The notes beneath the pieces were generated by a model that saw only the letters and a list, made by a program, of their open reading frames with translations, had not been told where the DNA came from and ran no database searches. From a bacterium (lineage in GTDB: Bacteria > UBP14 > UBA6098 > 4484-93), in contig JAGGUN010000019.1 of assembly GCA_021158465.1 (NCBI GenBank), positions 18,796 through 82,795 on the forward strand: DNA of 64,000 bases. The letters are read 5' to 3'. A program made the position numbers and the translations under genes. Within the stretch, counting starts at the first letter, position 1. Each line of letters opens with the position of its first letter. Below are positions 47,688 to 56,105 of the stretch, piece after piece.

Positions 47688-47715
47688 TTGATTGTGTGGA
47701 AAAATTTACTATATT
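47688..47715 (+). promoter_or_regulatory. Promoter of ispG
   Basis: TTGATT (47688-47693), 16-base spacer, TATATT (47710-47715). The predicted start near 47722 gives an 18-base leader with GGGG before the ATG. It overlaps the divergent promoter at 47703-47730. Confidence 0.65.
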
Positions 47716-47730
47716 TTGGAGGAAAGTCAA
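47703..47730 (-). promoter_or_regulatory. Promoter of the small secreted protein gene
   Basis: Minus strand TTGACT (47730-47725), 16-base spacer, TAAATT (47708-47703). It interlocks with the ispG promoter, so polymerase cannot occupy both at once. Confidence 0.55.
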
Positions 47731-47739
47731 GGGGTTATT

Positions 47740-48807
47740 ATGAAGAGGAGATTAACTCGTCGGGTAATGGTTGGGGATGTTCCGATAGGTGGGGGAGCAC
47801 CAGTTGCTGTTCAGTCGATGACCAACACAAGGACATCCGATGTTGAGGCAACGGTTGCCCAGATAAACTCTCTTGCCCTTGCCGGCGCTGAGATTGTGCG
47901 TGTGTCAGTACCGACCATTGAGGATAGCTTCGCTCTTCGTGAGATAATCTCTCGTTCGCCTGTTCCTGTGGTTGCCGATGTTCACTTCTCTCATAGGATC
48001 GCTTTGTCTGCGATAAGGGTAGGTGTTGCGAAGTTAAGGATAAACCCTGGCAATATCACGAAGCCTGTTTATGTAGCGGAGATCGCCGAAGCAGCTGCCA
48101 GCAAGGGGATTCCGATAAGGATAGGGGTGAACGCTGGCTCATTACCGAAGGACCTGCTCGTAAAATATGGCAGACCAACACCGGAGGCGATGCTCGAGGC
48201 GGCGGAAAGGGAACTTGAGCTTTTGGATAAGGTGAATTTCGACAACATAGTTGTTTCTCTGAAATCATCCGATGCATACACCACCATTGAGGCGAACAGG
48301 CTGTTCTCTGCGAAATACGACTATCCGCTGCATCTTGGTGTGACCGAGGCAGGAGTGGACACAGAGGGGATTGTCGAGTCATCAGTTGGCATAGGGACAT
48401 TGCTTGCCGAGGGGATAGGTGATACCATTCGTGTCTCGCTTGCAGGCGACCCTGTGCGTGAGCTTCCCGTTGCATATAGGATACTATCTTCACTTGGCTT
48501 GCGAGAGCGTGGTCCGAGGGTTGTTGTCTGTCCCTCCTGTGCGAGGGCAAAAATCGATGTGGAGAGCATCGCGAAGCAGATCTCCGATATGGTAAAGGGG
48601 GTCAAAAAGCCGCTCAGAATTGCTATAATGGGATGTATCGTCAACGGTCCAGGGGAAGCAAAGGATGCAGATATCGGTGTCGCGGGCGGCGAGAAAACAT
48701 CAGCAATCTTCCAAAAAGGGAAGGTGATCCTACAGGTTAGAAATGAGAACCTTCTCTCCGTTCTAAAAAGTGAGATAAAGAAGCTAATTGATGAGGCTGA
48801 TGCTTAG
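47740..48807 (+). CDS. ispG: 4-hydroxy-3-methylbut-2-en-1-yl diphosphate synthase (flavodoxin/ferredoxin)
   Basis: [4Fe-4S] enzyme of the MEP isoprenoid pathway making HMBPP. The 355 residues carry the N-terminal AVQSMTNTRTSDVEAT, PVVADVHFSHRIA, KLRINPGNI, GVNAGSL. The cluster ligands are CPSCARAK and MGCIVNGPGEAKDADIG. The true ATG at 47740 has GGGG five bases upstream; the longer ORF begins inside the promoter. The stop overlaps the YkvA-like gene by eight bases. Confidence 0.96.
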   Translation: MKRRLTRRVMVGDVPIGGGAPVAVQSMTNTRTSDVEATVAQINSLALAGAEIVRVSVPTIEDSFALREIISRSPVPVVADVHFSHRIALSAIRVGVAKLRINPGNITKPVYVAEIAEAAASKGIPIRIGVNAGSLPKDLLVKYGRPTPEAMLEAAERELELLDKVNFDNIVVSLKSSDAYTTIEANRLFSAKYDYPLHLGVTEAGVDTEGIVESSVGIGTLLAEGIGDTIRVSLAGDPVRELPVAYRILSSLGLRERGPRVVVCPSCARAKIDVESIAKQISDMVKGVKKPLRIAIMGCIVNGPGEAKDADIGVAGGEKTSAIFQKGKVILQVRNENLLSVLKSEIKKLIDEADA

Positions 48808-49063
48808 CAGAATCAGGCAGGAGATTAAACTTGTCCGCCTTCTCGTCTCGGATAAGCGCACTCCAACGCTTGCAAGGCTACTTTTGTGGTTGGCTGCCGG
48901 GTATTTACTCTTGCCGTTTGACATCATCCCAGATTTTATTCCCGTTCTCGGACAGATAGACGATATTATTATCATCCCGCTTCTGGTCGGGCTCGCATAT
49001 AGAATTATTCCCGAAGAGCTTGTCCGGGAGCATCTCCGTCAGCTTCAGACGATGAGAAGGTAG
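48800..49063 (+). CDS. YkvA / DUF1232 family small membrane protein
   Basis: An 87-residue protein with the DUF1232 core: LLLWLAAGYLLLPFDIIPDF followed by IPVLGQIDDI. Two hydrophobic segments suggest a membrane hairpin. Function unknown. ATG 48800, three bases after GAGG inside ispG, is the likeliest start; TTG 48788 and ATG 48791 are alternatives. Confidence 0.88.
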   Translation: MLSRIRQEIKLVRLLVSDKRTPTLARLLLWLAAGYLLLPFDIIPDFIPVLGQIDDIIIIPLLVGLAYRIIPEELVREHLRQLQTMRR

Positions 49064-49148
49064 CTATTGTATATCGAGCTTGCCAAAGTCTGTCAGAAGT
49101 TTTATCGGACAAACATTGTTCCAGTTGCAGACAGGCATTTCAGGCTTT

Positions 49149-49877
49149 TTATTTTTCGCCTTTTATCTCGAACGGCAGTTTGAGCTCGATTTTCTTTGGC
49201 TCCTCGGTTATCTCGCTTTTTGCGCCGGATTTGCCGAAATCGACGAGCTGGAACCCAGACTCGGGCTTCATCACCTTCACGACCGGGATAAACGGAACCT
49301 CAGGTGAGAGCCAGACATCGACCTCCTCATTCTCACCGTCCTCGTTGACACCTCTTATCTTATAGTGCGTCGTCTCAAGCTTCCTGCCGGCAACGGTCAG
49401 TTCCTCCTTGCCTATCTCCTTTATCTCGCTTTTTGGCTCCTGTTCCTCAGTGTCCGTTTCTTCGGCTTTCGCCTTTATTCCAGCCCTGTCAGGCTTGCTA
49501 AACTCTATTGTGGGCAATTCCAACGCTGGTTCATCTCCGTGTTTCATTATAATGCGTACAGCGGTTGTCTCTTCACGGGGGTCACCGGCGAACAGCATCT
49601 TCGTAACGGAGTGTTCGCCATCCTTGTCCGTGGTGGCTATCTCAAGCCAGTAGCTATCCTTCTCTTTCCCAACAATGGAGAACTTAATCTTCCCCACACC
49701 GTTTTCATCCTTGGACTCATAGAGCGCCCAACATCCAACGGACAATTCCGATCTTTCAAGTGTCTCCGTTGGTAAGAACCCCAAATACCCTGCCAACGGA
49801 TTGGCACTCTGAGCCTGTGCAATTACTCCCGTAGCAACGGCAGATAAAAGAAATACAACAATGACAAGCTGTCTCAT
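49149..49877 (-). CDS. Secreted protein of unknown function
   Basis: A 242-residue protein with a signal peptide (1-22, ending IAQAQS). The mature part is beta-rich, with strands such as KIKFSIVGKEKDSYWLEI and LETTHYKIRG, a charged Glu/Lys linker (about 135-160) and WLSPEVPFIPVVKV near 195. This strand pattern recalls periplasmic lipoprotein-carrier or DUF3108-like folds, but I cannot assign a family. Its ATG overlaps the nfo stop by four bases, so the two are co-transcribed, with no obvious functional link. Confidence 0.78.
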   Translation of the reverse strand: MRQLVIVVFLLSAVATGVIAQAQSANPLAGYLGFLPTETLERSELSVGCWALYESKDENGVGKIKFSIVGKEKDSYWLEIATTDKDGEHSVTKMLFAGDPREETTAVRIIMKHGDEPALELPTIEFSKPDRAGIKAKAEETDTEEQEPKSEIKEIGKEELTVAGRKLETTHYKIRGVNEDGENEEVDVWLSPEVPFIPVVKVMKPESGFQLVDFGKSGAKSEITEEPKKIELKLPFEIKGEK

Positions 49878-50767
49878 CTTCCCTCCTTTAGCGTTTGATT
49901 TTTTTCTTGTCCTTCTATGAACGAGCGGAGGAGCCTGAGGTTCTCCCGGTCGAACTTATCCTCCCTATCCTTCGGTGTCTCCAGAATCTTCGGAATGAGA
50001 CGAAACCGCTCATCTGTCATAAGTATCCTGAACGGGGTTTCTCCTATTTCTCCCTTGCCGATATGTTCGTGTCTGTCCTTCCGTGAGCCAAGGGGGGCTT
50101 TCGAGTCGTTCAGATGGATAACCTTCAGCCGGGAGAGCGATATAATCTTATCAAACTCCTCAATTGTCCGCCAGAACGCCTCCTCGGTTCTTATGTCATA
50201 ACCCGCAGCAAATATATGACAGGTGTCCATGCAAACAGAGAGCCTGTCCTTGTTTTGTGAGAGTGCAATAATCTGTGCTATCTGCTCGAAACGATAACCG
50301 AGGTTTGTCCCCTGACCTGCTGTTGTTTCTATGGTTATCGATACCGATGTATCTCCGAGGCGCTCGTAAATCTCGTCGATACTCTCTGCTACCCTACGCA
50401 AACCATCCTCCTCCGTTGTTCCCTTGTATGAGCCAGGGTGGAACACGAGGTAAGGAAGATGAAGCGCTTGACAGTTCCGCATCTCCTCTGTCATATCGGT
50501 CACGGAGCGTTCGTGCAGGGATTGGGCTGGAGTTGCAAGGTTCGGGAGATAAGCAGAGTGAGCCACGAAATGACGGATACCAAACCTCTCCTGAGCAGCA
50601 AAGAAACGCTCAGCATCCTGTGCCGTTACTATCTTTGTTCTCCAGCTACCTGGAGCCTTGACAAATATCTGGACCGCAACACAGCCAAGATTATGCGCAC
50701 GCTCCACAGCTTTGTGAAAACCACCAGCAATCGATAGATGACTACCGTAAAGATTTATCTTATCCAT
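49874..50767 (-). CDS. nfo: Endonuclease IV (AP endonuclease)
   Basis: Cuts DNA at abasic sites in base excision repair; tri-zinc TIM barrel. From the ATG at 50767 it is 297 residues and shows GSHLSIAGGFHKAVERA, QIFVKAPGSWR, FHPGSYKG, IETTAGQGTNLGYRFE. CMDTCHIFAAGYDI, HLNDSKAPLGSRKDRHEHIG and ILETPKD complete the family pattern. The longer frame up to 50806 is rejected because MDKINLYGSHLS is the normal N-terminus. A TATATT box ends six bases before the ATG and no ribosome-binding site is seen, which suggests a leaderless message. Confidence 0.95.
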   Translation of the reverse strand: MDKINLYGSHLSIAGGFHKAVERAHNLGCVAVQIFVKAPGSWRTKIVTAQDAERFFAAQERFGIRHFVAHSAYLPNLATPAQSLHERSVTDMTEEMRNCQALHLPYLVFHPGSYKGTTEEDGLRRVAESIDEIYERLGDTSVSITIETTAGQGTNLGYRFEQIAQIIALSQNKDRLSVCMDTCHIFAAGYDIRTEEAFWRTIEEFDKIISLSRLKVIHLNDSKAPLGSRKDRHEHIGKGEIGETPFRILMTDERFRLIPKILETPKDREDKFDRENLRLLRSFIEGQEKNQTLKEGR

Positions 50768-50882
50768 ACCGACAATATATCTTAATAAGGTCGCAAAGTA
50801 AAGCAAAAAATACCTTTTTCGCGGATTATCGGTATTATGTTAAGTTAAAACGGCTAAAGTCCATGAAAACGCAAAATTTAGT

Positions 50883-50911
50883 TTGACATAGTAGCGGTTG
50901 AAGAGTATAAT
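50883..50911 (+). promoter_or_regulatory. Perfect consensus sigma70 promoter of the MglA/roadblock cassette
   Basis: TTGACA (50883-50888), 17-base spacer, TATAAT (50906-50911). Both boxes match the sigma70 consensus exactly, the best promoter in the window. The predicted start near 50918 gives a 25-base leader with GGAGG before ATG 50944. Confidence 0.75.
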
Positions 50912-50943
50912 TGAAATGGTTTGTGAGGGAAATTTGGAGGAAA

Positions 50944-53286
50944 ATGAAGGGAACTTCCAAACAGGTAGTTCTAACGATACTCTTAATCATTTACCTACTG
51001 GCGGTTGCTTTATCAGGGCTTCTCTTTACCCTTCAGGAGACGTTCAATCCCCACCTTGAACTTCCTCTGCAGGTGGTAATTGAGCTGTTCTTCTACGCTG
51101 TGACACTATACTTTTTCCTTGGCAGGTTTGAAATCATTAAATTCTTCAAGGGGCTTGGAATAATCATCATAACGAGGATAGTTCTATCCCTTGGTGTGGG
51201 AGTTGCTATCTGTGTAGTTGGTGATCTCCGTTACATAGATGCGTTGAGAGAGGCTTTATACGGATATTTTCTCGCGTACCTGTTTCAGATACTTGTCACA
51301 CCGTTTCTCTCATATCCAGTATTGGGAATGTTGACGATTCGCTCAGAAGCCAAGCCTCCTGTTGGTGAACCGAAGCCTGAGGTACCGCCTGCGGTTCCTG
51401 GGGTGGAGCCAGATGAGGAGATACTCCAATCAGCTTGGATTCCTTTGGAGGAGGAAAAAGAAGTTGTTGAGGTGAAGGAGGAACAAAAGCCAGGGGAGGT
51501 TGAGGAGGCTGTTGAGGAGACCGTTGAGAAGATAAAGGAGGTTCCTACAGCTCCAGAGATGGTTGAGAAAGAGGAGGAGGTTGCCCTTGAGGAATCCGCA
51601 TCTATCTGGTCAGAGGAGATAACAGAGGCTGTTGAAGCAGCGGAGGCGGAGGAGATAGCCCCTAAGCCGGAAAAGCCGGAAGTGGAAGAGGTACCGGTTA
51701 AATCGGCTCCGAAGTTCATCCGACTGTCTCTCAGACAGATATTCGACCTCAATAAAGACAACCCGGGAATTGAGGTGTTGAAGAAGCTCGTCAAGGGTGG
51801 CTTCGATTATAACCTTTCTATCCCGTTTGGGCTAATCGCTTCTCAGATTGAAACAGGCGAGATCAAGCTTACAGCGGATGCTATATATGATGTTATCCCA
51901 ATTGAGTATGTGAACTTTGTTAGCCCGGAGCAGTCGGCAAACCTCTCCGAAATAGAGCTTCTGCTTCCGCTTGATGCTATTGTTCAGCAGATTCCTCCGC
52001 AGTATTTTGAGGATGTCATCAAAACGGAGGAGCCTGTTAGGTCCAAGTGGGAAGAGGAGGCAGAAAAAGAGCTTGCCGATACCGTTCTTTTCTCCGAGGA
52101 AAAGGAACTGGCAGAAGGTATAAAGATTGAGAAAAAGGATGAGGGTGGCATCAAGGTGGAGAGGATTCAGGAAGAGGTTGAGGAAGAGGAGGCTGAGAAA
52201 AAGGAACCCGCCGTAGAGGAGGAAAAAGAACCAGAGCCCGTGCTGGATATGGAAGAGGCACAATTGGATCAGATACCACAGGAAGAGGAGTCAGAGCAGC
52301 CATTGGAACAACCCGAGGAGCAGATTGAACTCGAGTTTAACCTGCCCAGTGTAGAGGGGGCGATAGAGACAGGTGAGGAGGAATATGAACCCTTCCCTAA
52401 GGTTGCTCCATCCGAAGCAGCTGAAGGGGTGGAGTTTTCTCTTGAAGAGCTGGAGGAAGAAAAGCCTCCTTCCGCACCAGTAACAGGGATCGCAAGAAAA
52501 GAGATATCTGTTGACTTTTCGAGGGTATTCGAGCAGCTTAAACACTATGGAGGAAAGTTTAAGATAGACTTTCTTACGGCGCAACCTCATCGGCTTTTTG
52601 GGGTCATCCATACGCCAGAAGTCGAGCCGGCTGAGGTCGCTGGTGTAGTAAATCGAATATTTGAGGGGTTTCTTATCCCCGGATGGGAGAAGAGCATAAA
52701 CTTCCTGACGCAGGTATACCAAAACGGAATATCCGTTATCACATTTCCGCTCGCACCGCAGACATCCTCAGCACTTATTTTTATCAACCCGTATGAGCAG
52801 AGACCGGGGATTGTAGAGAAGGATATGGGAAAGATTGGAGAGATAGTTGCAGAGCTTATTGTGGATGAATTGCAGATGACATCGATTGAGGTTTCACAGC
52901 CGGACACAGAGGGACTGGTCATCCGTGATTGGGAGGCAGAGAGGCTCCTCGAGCAGACATCAGGGCTCGGGTTCACACTGTCGAAGAGCGTTACATCAGC
53001 GGAACAGGAGTTGCTTATCCTCGCCGATACGGAGGAAGCAGTGAAGGAAACAGCTTACATAGGGCTTGCTCTCTCACCGCTTTTTGTGAAACTTTCGGAG
53101 AGAATAAGATTAGGAAACCTTATCTGCGCGATGTTATGGAACAGCCAAGACAATATATTCTATGCTCCTGCCGGAGCTAACCGCCTCTTTATGGCAAGGA
53201 CACGCAAGAGGGTTATAAAAAGCGAGTTCCTTTTCAGGCTTGGGAATATAGCAAAACAGCTCGAACAACAGAAAAGCGATGAATAG
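50944..53286 (+). CDS. Four-TM membrane protein with acidic linker and novel repeat module, first gene of the MglA/roadblock cassette
   Basis: A 780-residue protein of no family I recognise. Four membrane helices (about 8-30, 40-60, 70-92, 100-127) are followed by an acidic Glu/Pro/Val-rich linker (130-255). Then a compact module (about 258-355) repeats the pattern LSIPFGLIASQIETGEIK and LLLPLDAIVQQIPP. A second acidic linker (360-515) follows, then an alpha/beta C-terminal region (520-775) that may hold two roadblock-like units, e.g. NIFYAPAGANRLFMA. TTG 50911 overlaps the -10 box, so it cannot be the start of this transcript; ATG 50944 has GGAGG. It overlaps the next gene by eight bases. 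Likely an inner-membrane scaffold of the MglA switch. Confidence 0.8.
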   Translation: MKGTSKQVVLTILLIIYLLAVALSGLLFTLQETFNPHLELPLQVVIELFFYAVTLYFFLGRFEIIKFFKGLGIIIITRIVLSLGVGVAICVVGDLRYIDALREALYGYFLAYLFQILVTPFLSYPVLGMLTIRSEAKPPVGEPKPEVPPAVPGVEPDEEILQSAWIPLEEEKEVVEVKEEQKPGEVEEAVEETVEKIKEVPTAPEMVEKEEEVALEESASIWSEEITEAVEAAEAEEIAPKPEKPEVEEVPVKSAPKFIRLSLRQIFDLNKDNPGIEVLKKLVKGGFDYNLSIPFGLIASQIETGEIKLTADAIYDVIPIEYVNFVSPEQSANLSEIELLLPLDAIVQQIPPQYFEDVIKTEEPVRSKWEEEAEKELADTVLFSEEKELAEGIKIEKKDEGGIKVERIQEEVEEEEAEKKEPAVEEEKEPEPVLDMEEAQLDQIPQEEESEQPLEQPEEQIELEFNLPSVEGAIETGEEEYEPFPKVAPSEAAEGVEFSLEELEEEKPPSAPVTGIARKEISVDFSRVFEQLKHYGGKFKIDFLTAQPHRLFGVIHTPEVEPAEVAGVVNRIFEGFLIPGWEKSINFLTQVYQNGISVITFPLAPQTSSALIFINPYEQRPGIVEKDMGKIGEIVAELIVDELQMTSIEVSQPDTEGLVIRDWEAERLLEQTSGLGFTLSKSVTSAEQELLILADTEEAVKETAYIGLALSPLFVKLSERIRLGNLICAMLWNSQDNIFYAPAGANRLFMARTRKRVIKSEFLFRLGNIAKQLEQQKSDE

Positions 53287-54220
53287 AAGGCTTATATACC
53301 TATATCTGACATTCTCGTCTGCATTGCTCTTATTGGTGCTCTACTTTTTTATTCTGCTTTCGGGGCTAAGCAGACGATGGAATATGGGGTTACTTCCGAC
53401 AGCTATTCTTGTGGTCTCGTTCTATGTGTTATACATTTTCCTCGATGAGAAGGAATCCAGTATTCCTAAGATGGTTTTGAAACTTATCCTTATGCTGTTT
53501 ACCCATGCCTCGGTTGCTGTGGCACTGGCTGTCTTGTCGACTGCCCTGCGCCCAAGGCTTGATATATTCATCTCGATGGAATACACCCTCTCTTCCCTCC
53601 CACTGGTGGGTATAGAGATACTATTTATCATAGCCATCTTCTATCTCCAGAAGCGTTCCGTTGTGCCGGAGGAGAAGTCACTTGAACTTGGTATAGAGCC
53701 AGAACCCTTGAAGGAAGAGCTGTTTGAGGAGATGAATATATCGTTCATAAAACCCAATACAGAAGAGTCTGTTCTTCCTGAAAAGGGGATAGAAGAGGTT
53801 ACCCAAGATATAGAAAGCCTTTCAGAGAAGGTAATAAGCAACTATAGTGCTTGCTACTTTCTGCTCTTCACGAGAGACGGTTTCCCGATAGCCTCAAAGG
53901 GAAAGATAAAACTATCTGCGGAACTTGCTTCTGCCGTTGGTCTGGGGTGTATAAACGATACTCAAGAGCTTTTTCGTGCCGTTTTTGGGAAGGGGAAACC
54001 GCTCTCAAAAGTTCTCTTGCGTGTTGAAGATTACACCGTTGGAATATCCAACGAAGCGGTCTTCCCGTTTATGGTCATCTTCGACTGGAATGTTCGAGCG
54101 GATGGAGTTGAAAATCTTCTCGTGGAGGTAGCGCGCTTTGTTGACCGGTTCTGGAGAGAAAAACAGGAAGAAAGGGAGAAATATGAGTTTAAAGATGAGG
54201 GAAGTCCTCACAGAACTTAA
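53279..54220 (+). CDS. Four-TM protein with C-terminal roadblock/LC7-like domain
   Basis: A 313-residue protein with four membrane helices (about 4-30, 36-57, 63-90, 102-123), a charged linker (125-175) and a cytoplasmic domain (about 180-300). That domain has the roadblock/LC7 pattern: YFLLFTRDGFPIASKG, an ELASAVGLG helix and a DYTVGISNEAVFPFMVIF strand pair. Its membrane part resembles that of the preceding protein in helix number and spacing. Predicted to tether a roadblock platform for the MglA GTPase to the membrane. It overlaps both neighbours by 8 and 38 bases. Confidence 0.78.
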   Translation: MNRRLIYLYLTFSSALLLLVLYFFILLSGLSRRWNMGLLPTAILVVSFYVLYIFLDEKESSIPKMVLKLILMLFTHASVAVALAVLSTALRPRLDIFISMEYTLSSLPLVGIEILFIIAIFYLQKRSVVPEEKSLELGIEPEPLKEELFEEMNISFIKPNTEESVLPEKGIEEVTQDIESLSEKVISNYSACYFLLFTRDGFPIASKGKIKLSAELASAVGLGCINDTQELFRAVFGKGKPLSKVLLRVEDYTVGISNEAVFPFMVIFDWNVRADGVENLLVEVARFVDRFWREKQEEREKYEFKDEGSPHRT

Positions 54221-54548
54221 TAGAAACAAGGGGGTTTTAGGCTCTCTTATTACGCTCAAGGACGGTATTCCTGTTGAGGCTATCCTTTCGGAGGGTGTAG
54301 ACCTTGCGACGCTCTCTGCCGCGGTATCTGAGGTAGGGCAGACTATCTCCAAGTCGGAGAAACTCCTCGGCATCGGTGAACTACAGCAGGCAATTATCGA
54401 GACATCCACAAGTAGATTGTTCATTGCCAATGTCGGGTTTGGATACCTTGCTGTAATCGCCCAGCTGGATGTGAATGTCGGGATGATAAGACTTCTGGTA
54501 ACGGAAGCACAAAAGGATATCCAGAACATACACTTTGAGGAGGAGTGA
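54183..54548 (+). CDS. Roadblock/LC7 domain protein (MglB-like)
   Basis: A 121-residue single-domain roadblock protein: REVLTELNRNKGVLGSLITL, GIPVEAILSEGVDLATLSA, IIETSTSRLFIANVGFGYL and VNVGMIRLLVTEA. Such proteins dimerise and can act as GTPase-activating partners of MglA. AAAGGGAGA precedes ATG 54183; the start lies 38 bases inside the preceding gene. The MglA gene begins immediately after its stop. Confidence 0.88.
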   Translation: MSLKMREVLTELNRNKGVLGSLITLKDGIPVEAILSEGVDLATLSAAVSEVGQTISKSEKLLGIGELQQAIIETSTSRLFIANVGFGYLAVIAQLDVNVGMIRLLVTEAQKDIQNIHFEEE

Positions 54549-55148
54549 ATGCCTCAGATTAACTTCGCCGAGAAAGAGATTGCCTGCAAGCTGGTCTACT
54601 ACGGACCTGGCTTCTCCGGCAAGACGACAAACCTCCAGTATATCAACCGGAGACTCTCGCCCTCAAGGCGGTCTGAGCTTATATCCATTGCTACCGAAGG
54701 GGACAGAACACTCTTCTTCGACTTCCTCCCTCTGAAGGCGATGGTTATAAACGACTTCACCATCCGGTTCCAAGTGTATACCACTCCCGGACAACAGTAT
54801 TATAACGCCACGAGAAAGCTGGTCCTACGAGGAGTGGATGGTATCGTATTTGTCGCTGATTCCCAGTGGTCGAGGCAGAAAGATAATATCGAGAGCTTTC
54901 GGAATATGATGGATAACCTTGAAGAGAATGAATTATCATTGCTCGACATTCCTTATGTTCTTCAGTATAACAAGAGGGACCTTCCCGATATCGCCGGGGT
55001 CGAGTATATGGACTTCCTGCTCAATAGGCGACCGAGAAGAGTGCCACGGTTTGAGTCTATCGCTACTGAGGGAAAAGGAGTATTCGATACACTTAATGAG
55101 ATATCAAGGCTTGTTATTACAAAACTGCTCAAAGAAAGCATCGTATAA
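54549..55148 (+). CDS. MglA-type small GTPase
   Basis: Ras-like bacterial GTPase of 199 residues. P-loop YGPGFSGKTTNLQYI, switch/G3 YTTPGQQYYNATRK (Thr-Thr-Pro-Gly in place of DxxG, as is normal in MglA), and G4 QYNKRDLPD are clear. SIATEGKGVFDTL is the G5-like part. MglA controls cell polarity in Myxococcus and motility or positioning in others. No C-terminal lipid signal. It is flanked on both sides by roadblock genes, so the switch and its regulators are one unit. Confidence 0.93.
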   Translation: MPQINFAEKEIACKLVYYGPGFSGKTTNLQYINRRLSPSRRSELISIATEGDRTLFFDFLPLKAMVINDFTIRFQVYTTPGQQYYNATRKLVLRGVDGIVFVADSQWSRQKDNIESFRNMMDNLEENELSLLDIPYVLQYNKRDLPDIAGVEYMDFLLNRRPRRVPRFESIATEGKGVFDTLNEISRLVITKLLKESIV

Positions 55149-55159
55149 AGGAGGGGGAA

Positions 55160-55642
55160 ATGGATCTCATAATCTACCGTGAGGAGCAGTTCCAGATTGA
55201 TGAAATCCTCAAGAACTTTCTGAAAAACTCCGGGGCTAAGACGGTCCTTCTCATAACCCCATCAGGGTTCACCATAAGCAAACAAGGGAACATACCCGGA
55301 GTAAACATCGAATCGCTTGCCGTGCTTTCTGCTGGAACATTTGCCTCCACAAGGGAGATAGCGCGGCTTATCGGTGAAGATGAATTTACCGTACTGTTTC
55401 ACCAAGGGAAAAGATATAACATTCATTTCTCCCTTGTCGTCAAGGATGTTATATTTGTCGCTATCTTTGAGAATACAACGACTATTGGAATGGTAAGACT
55501 GTTCGCCAGAGAAGCTGCGAGGGCGCTCGAGAAGATCCTTCTCGAAGTCAAGAGAAGGAGGAAAATCCCTATCTCTGAGGGTCCTGTGAAACCCGAGAAT
55601 ATAGAACGGGAGATCTTTAAGGAAGAGAAGGAGGATAAATAG
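55160..55642 (+). CDS. Roadblock/LC7 domain protein, second in the cassette
   Basis: A 160-residue roadblock protein: an N-terminal helix, LLITPSGFTISKQGN, the helix IESLAVLSAGTFASTREIA. FTVLFHQGKRYNIHFSLVV and TIGMVRLFAREAARALEKIL follow, then a charged tail of about 30 residues. It differs clearly from the 54183 protein, which would allow asymmetric or alternative platforms on the GTPase. GGAGGGG precedes the ATG. The gene ends four bases before the convergent purE stop. Confidence 0.87.
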   Translation: MDLIIYREEQFQIDEILKNFLKNSGAKTVLLITPSGFTISKQGNIPGVNIESLAVLSAGTFASTREIARLIGEDEFTVLFHQGKRYNIHFSLVVKDVIFVAIFENTTTIGMVRLFAREAARALEKILLEVKRRRKIPISEGPVKPENIEREIFKEEKEDK

Positions 55643-55646
55643 TCTC

Positions 55647-56105
55647 CTACCCTTTGAGCTCCGATATATAATCTTTCAGCCTCGAGCGAACAGAATCATT
55701 GAATAGCGCAATGATCCTCGCCGCAAGAAGAGCAGAATTTACCGCCCCTGATGCACCAATCGCTACAGTGGCTACAGGAACACCTTTAGGCATCTGGACC
55801 ATGGATAGCAAGGCATCGAAGCCGTTGAGGGGTCCTGCGTTCGCCGGAACTCCTATAACGGGAAGATGAGTTAGGCTGGCGCAGATACCAGGAAGATGAG
55901 CGGAAAGCCCTGCAATCGCTATTATCACCTTGAATGACTCGTCGCGGTTTATTTTCTCTATCGTCCTGCGAAGCTTGTCCGGTTGCCTGTGTGCTGATAC
56001 AGTGTAAACCACCGGCTCAAGCCCAAAATAAGAGAGCATCCGACAACAATCATCAATAAGAGGAGTATCGCTTTTGCTACCTGCAAAGACAGCTACTCTT
56101 ATCAT
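55647..56105 (-). CDS. purE: N5-carboxyaminoimidazole ribonucleotide mutase PurE
   Basis: Class I PurE of purine synthesis, 152 residues. Motifs: FAGSKSDTP, TVSAHRQPDKL, AIAGLSAHLPG, LPVIGVP. GVPVATVAIGASGAVNSALLAARI completes it in two adjacent halves. It follows purD with an ATGA overlap. Its partner purK is not in the window. Confidence 0.96.
   Translation of the reverse strand: MIRVAVFAGSKSDTPLIDDCCRMLSYFGLEPVVYTVSAHRQPDKLRRTIEKINRDESFKVIIAIAGLSAHLPGICASLTHLPVIGVPANAGPLNGFDALLSMVQMPKGVPVATVAIGASGAVNSALLAARIIALFNDSVRSRLKDYISELKG

Noticed and set aside
50911..50943. TTG 50911 as start of the large membrane protein
   Set aside because: The TTG overlaps the -10 box of the consensus promoter, so it would not be transcribed; ATG 50944 has GGAGG.
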